This document shows, piece after piece, positions 60,131 through 64,000 of a stretch of DNA of 64,000 bases (positions are counted from its first letter, which is position 1; each line of letters begins with the position of its first letter). The translations under genes were made by a program, and so were the position numbers. The DNA is from Dermatemys mawii. Lineage: Eukaryota > Chordata > Testudines > Dermatemydidae. The notes under the pieces are model-generated. The model had not been told where the DNA came from. It searched no databases and saw only the letters and a list, made by a program, of their open reading frames with translations. Location: positions 1,255,355 through 1,319,354 of the forward strand of contig ML677342.1 of the NCBI GenBank assembly GCA_007922305.1, given 5' to 3'.

Positions 60131-60600
60131 GAGCTAGAAACTATAGTATTTGTATTGATATTTCTTTTCCTTTTTTGTGTGCATCAGGAAGCAAATATAT
60201 TAAACTATTTCCTTGACTGCAAAGGAGAAAATTTGCTGTTTCTGTGAGAGTGCCCACAAACTGCATACTTAAAGACAAACATGGAGTGTAAATCCACATT
60301 CTTAGCTTTGTAGGCTCTTTTTCTCCCTCTTCAAATTAACAATGATTGGCAGACCAAACATTACAAGTATCCAGACAAAAATGTATTCCTGCAGTTGAAC
60401 ACAGAATGGTTATATTCATATTTTGATTCATTTTTACTCTTTGAAAATTCCGCCGTCTTTTTTATTTTCAGCAAACATAAATGTTGCTTCATTTCTTTTA
60501 TAAAGTGTCAATTTTTTTTAGCTTTTTTCAGTTCTACAGTTGTAGTTCCACTGAAGAAGAATAAAGACTAAAGGTCCCTTGATTTGATGTAAGGTTCAGT

Positions 60601-60723
60601 GGTTCTGGAACTAGAGGGGCTCGGGGTGCTCTCGCACCCCTCTGGCTTGACATGCACCAAATACATAGTTTCCATGGATTCTGTCATTAGCACCTCCCAC
60701 TATAAAAATTGTTCCAGCACCCC
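60601..60723. mobile_element. Short MITE-like repeat
   Basis: The ends GGTTCTGGAACTAGAGG and (inverted) GGGGTGCTGGAACAAT are inverted around TCTGGAAC/GTTCCAG. An internal hairpin pairs GGGGTGCTCTCGCACCCC. CCCACTATAAAAATTGTTCC precedes the right end. I recall it as a common turtle repeat. The TSD is not resolved. Confidence 0.55.
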
Positions 60724-61867
60724 GGTAGGGTTATAATTAGAATAGAATGTAAAGATCGTGTCAGACAGTTAAGACGCCATGTTTGATTGACATACCTTGA
60801 AATTGTAATTGGTGGGGAACATTGTTTCAATTCTAGTAACTAATATTTTAATCACCAATTTGTCATTGAGAAATTAGAAAAATAAAAAATCATCAACCTC
60901 TGTTTATGGAAGCTAATAAAAAAACCCAATGTTTTGTGTTCTCATGAACATGTACGGTACTTCTGCTGGATCTGTATTAGCTTTTCACTATGCAATCCTT
61001 CACAAATATAGCCATTTCTCTAACCATCACTAAACAAACAGAAAAATAAGGTAGGAGGACATGACCATGCACTTTTAAATTTAGGTTAATCTGAAGAGTG
61101 CAGGCTCAGTATCTTAAATTTGAATGTTGATCCTCTTTTTATTTGTTTGCATTGCATATACCGATCTATTTTTCCTGCAGATTTTTAAACTTCATGGTAT
61201 TAATTTTTTAAAAGCGTCCAGATGCAAACTGCCAAGAACTGGAAGATTTTTTTCCTGGCTGTGTATGGGCAGATTAAAACAGGATCCTTGGACCGATACT
61301 CATAAGTTAGTGGGGGCCTGGACAGATCAGCGCATCAGGGCACAACAGAGCAGCATTGCCATAGGTAGTTTTTTACTGTTGGCAATCTGTCAGCTGGGCT
61401 GCTTCAGTTGAGAGGAATTTCAAAGACTAAAGAGTGGGAAGAAGACCAGAATCTCATTTGGTGAGGCCAAATGGAAGTATCTGTATTAAGAGACCTGGAT
61501 GAAAGAAAGAGTTGGTCATCCAAAAGTCACACGACTTTGCTGGAGGAAAAGGTTGGCATGATTTGTCTAGATCCATTCTTCTGACTCTCTGCTTACATGC
61601 AGATTCCAAATATGGTTGGAAAATTATTGCTTTTATTATATTTTGTAATTTACTATCTCTGAACACAGTGGACATGGAGGATAGTGTTTGGTATTGATAA
61701 TAGTGCTGGTGGTTTCCATGGTCAGAAAATGGTAATCTAGTCTCAGGGCATTAACTAATTGTTACAGGAATTATGAAAGACTTTTTCCATCAAATACAAC
61801 ATGTTGTACACTTTGGGAAAGGAACATTTTGGAGATTTTTCACCTACTTTTGAAAAATCAGATATTA
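60724..61867. other. Intron, nothing recognised
   Basis: AT-rich. A 95-aa ORF at 61124-61411 has a hydrophobic start but no known domain and no splice support that fits FAM172A. Confidence 0.4.
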
Positions 61868-62135
61868 GCAGTGTTACCAACTCTCTTGATTTTATTGTGA
61901 GTCTTGTGACATTTGGTATTTTACTTAAAGCCTCAGCTCCTGGTGTTAAGTGATTATGTGAGAGACTCATCTTTCATTTTTTTTAAATCTGAGTTTTTAT
62001 CCATCATGTTTGTGCAGAAAAGCTTGAAAATATGCCTTGTGTATCCTAAGCAGTCAGAAACCAATAGACAAATAACAACTCGCTCCAACCAAATTTATTC
62101 TTTTTTAAAAAATCTTATGATTTTTAAGCCAATCT
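61868..62135 (+). repeat. Dispersed repeat, copy 3 (TCATGTGATT family)
   Basis: GTTACCAACTCTCTTGATTT, TTGTGAGTCTTGTGACATTT, AAGCCTCAGCTCCTGGTGTT and AGTGATTATGTGAGAGAC match the order in 51945-52215 and the fragment at 12978-13035. Unclassified. Confidence 0.55.
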
Positions 62136-62451
62136 AATGATTAATTGGACATTTTGGGTTAGCCATACTGTGTTAGTCAATTCTGGAAACAGAATGCTGG
62201 CTTTAGATTGATCAAAATCTGGCCTACTATGACAAATACCTTTGTTTCTTACAAATGTAGCCATTATCAGTACATACTGCACAGGAACTGGCTGGCTTTA
62301 TATATAGTTTATTCTTTATAAAGCCACGTTTCCCACAAGTTTCTACCTTAAACTTCTCTGAACTCAGATGAGTGTACTGTAAGTGTTCACATTCTAAAAT
62401 GACAATATGTTTGGGTAACTGAAAACTAGTGTGATTGATGCAAATACTCAA

Positions 62452-62845
62452 TAAGGCCCAGATTTTTATAGGTATTTAAGCATTGTGGTGCTCAGCATTG
62501 CAACACCTGATTTAGGCCTGGTTACACCCAAAAAATTGGATCAACTTAGCTATATTGCTCAGGATTGCAAAAAATGTTGCACCGGTGCAATGTAGTAGGT
62601 CCGCCTAGCTATCTGTCAACCTAGTTATCACTTGTTGGAGACATGGATAAGCTGCATTGATGGAAAAACTCCTTCCGGTAATGTAAGAAGCAACTACATT
62701 ATGGCACTACAGCAACATAGCTACAGTATCGTAGCTGTGCTACTGTAACCACTGTCATGCAGACATACCCTTAGGTGCCAAAATCTCTTATGTATTGCAT
62801 CGATGTGCACCACAGAACCTAAATATCTTTAAAAATCTGGGCCTA
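62452..62845. repeat. Fold-back repeat interrupted by a Harbinger MITE
   Basis: The left half TAAGGCCCAGATTTTTATAG with TATTTAAGCATTGTGGTGC is mirrored by TGTGCACCACAGAACCTAAA and CTTTAAAAATCTGGGCCTAA on the right. The 256-bp element at 62515-62770 sits between the halves. Without it the host would be about 140 bp. Confidence 0.75.
62515..62770. mobile_element. 256-bp Harbinger-type MITE nested in the fold-back repeat
   Basis: The left end is GGCCTGGTTACACCC and the right end (inverted) GGGTATGTCTGCATGAC. TTA is duplicated at 62512-62514 and 62771-62773. The terminal match is weak, but the target duplication and the clean interruption of the host repeat support the boundaries. The interior has GCTACAGTATCGTAGCTGTG. 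Confidence 0.75.
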
Positions 62846-62849
62846 ATTC

Positions 62850-63459
62850 ACTAGCAATTTCTTCACGCTCTTAGATCTTGAGAAGTCGTGCAAAAAATAG
62901 ACATTGTAAATGTCTCCTTGTTGTGAAGATGACTAAGCAGAGATATGAAGACAATGAATATTTTGTACTATGTCCCAGGCAACAACTGAAGCAAAAATTA
63001 TTAATTTTCAAAATGTGTCAGGGACTAGATGGCACAGGGATCTGATATATTGAAGTCACAGGATGCATCAGTGGCCAAAAGCACCATCTTCTATCTGCAT
63101 CTGGCAAGCAATTTCAACCATTTCTCCTTGATGTGGTCCTCACCACAATAGTCCTTTGTCATGTCTAGATTGGATTATTGCAAAGCACTGTGTGTGACAA
63201 GGGAATATTTTGAACTCTGTTTTGTTTTGTGACCTTCATTTTCGTGCCCTATATTCCACTTGGTGTGTGATAACTGCCATTTTGTGTTCTGTGTTGAAAC
63301 CCAGCTTGACCTTGACATGATCAGTATATTCCAGTAACTTCCCTGCTTGAGATAGGTATGAGACCCCCTTGGAGAGGACTGTCAATTAAAGAGCCATCAG
63401 AGGCCATCTACTCTGAATGACTATCAACAACTGGCCCAAATATCAGAAAGAAAGGAGGG
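62850..63459. other. Intron, nothing recognised
   Basis: No gene or nameable repeat seen. Confidence 0.4.
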
Positions 63460-63660
63460 ATGGTCAGTAGTTGACCTGGGACTCAAAAAACACAGATTTC
63501 CTGTGTGACCTTAGGCAAGTCACTTAGTCTCACTGTGCATCAGTTCCCCATCTGTAAAATGGAAATAATAGTACATCCCTATCTCACAGGGGTGTTGTAA
63601 GGATAAATGTGTTAAACGTTGTGAGGAGTTCAGACATTATAATAATGGTGCACATACAAG
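63460..63660 (+). mobile_element. MIR-type SINE
   Basis: The core is TGTGTGACCTTAGGCAAGTC, CACTTAGTCTCACTGTGCAT, CAGTTCCCCATCTGTAAAAT and GGAAATAATAGTACATCCCT, followed by CACAGGGGTGTTGTAAGGAT and AATGTGTTAAACGTTGTGAG. The head is degraded. This is the least diverged MIR in the window. Confidence 0.85.
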
Positions 63661-64000
63661 TACCTAAGATAGTTAGAGCTAGACTGGGCGTGTCTTTAGT
63701 AGGCTGGTCCTGACATTTTCTTCTGCTAGATAGCTTGCATGGGAAGGAAGAACCAAAGTGGAAAGATTTAGCAAAAACATGTGCAACTGCTATGAAAATA
63801 TCAATTAATATTTCTCAGGCACTTTTTTGTAAATAATAGACACAGGTGGTAATTGGGGAGTCTACAGGAGCAGAAAAAGCAGGAAAAAAGATGGCTGCAA
63901 AAATAAGACCAGTCAAACTCATGCACATATTGGCTTTAGACATCATGTGATGTCGGACTGAAATGTCAGAAATGGTTCAAAATACATTTTAAAATGCGTA

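Larger units (their letters stand above)
29628..64000 (+). other. FAM172A: Downstream FAM172A intron, running past the window end
   Basis: No exon encoding the expected C-terminal tail was found between 29628 and 64000, so the whole span is taken as one long intron. The mammalian gene is also very large. It contains most of the window's transposons, listed separately, and one splice-competent candidate exon at 37634-37700. Confidence 0.65.

Noticed and set aside
1..64000. CRISPR array, bacterial operon, plasmid or phage system
   Set aside because: The window has introns, SINEs, LINEs and no long ORFs. No regularly spaced direct repeats and no ribosome-binding-site-linked gene clusters are present.

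Overview
This window is nuclear DNA from a vertebrate, almost certainly an amniote and most probably a turtle. It is AT-rich, has spliced exons with canonical splice sites, and carries no long intact ORF. Its repeats are the mix I associate with turtle genomes: CR1 LINEs with TCTATGA-type 3' tails, MIR-type SINEs, PIF/Harbinger and hAT elements, a DIRS-type tyrosine-recombinase retroelement and a chromodomain Ty3/Gypsy element. The turtle assignment rests on recalled repeat families, not on a search.

The only host protein-coding sequence I can support is two adjacent exons of FAM172A (ARB2A) on the + strand, at 25981-26097 and 29543-29627. They encode consecutive parts of the C-terminal third of the Arb2/alpha-beta-hydrolase-like protein. 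The rest of the window is FAM172A intron: upstream intron to 25980, a complete 3,445-bp intron at 26098-29542, and a long downstream intron running to the window end. A splice-competent 67-bp segment at 37634-37700 could be an alternative exon. No other exon of the gene was recognised.

Layout. 1-6.9 kb is mostly unannotatable AT-rich intron with microsatellites and one head-to-head inverted repeat. 6.9-17 kb holds a tRNA-derived SINE, a 124-bp hAT MITE with an 8-bp target-site duplication (TSD), and a 676-bp PIF/Harbinger MITE with a TAA TSD. 17.3-24.7 kb is retroelement debris: a CR1 tail, a CR1 3' tail split by an inverted CR1 reverse-transcriptase (RT) segment, and a decayed DIRS-like RT/RNase H/recombinase region. 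26-30 kb has the two exons, a MIR and fold-back repeats. 30-39.2 kb is dense in short DNA transposons and includes a non-CR1 LINE C-terminus. 39.2-49.7 kb is repeat-poor and unassigned. 49.7-53.1 kb holds a degraded chromodomain Gypsy element (minus strand) and the end of another retroelement. 54.5-59.0 kb is a 4.5-kb PIF/Harbinger element with both typical genes (transposase +, Myb/SANT-like protein -), itself carrying a 1.0-kb mariner-like insertion. 59.1-63.7 kb holds a second copy of a hAT MITE, a tRNA-Ala-like pseudogene abutting a MIR, and a MITE-within-MITE nest.

I see no evidence of an undescribed gene system. The most informative structures are the nested transposons, several of which can be dated relative to each other, and the candidate alternative exon.
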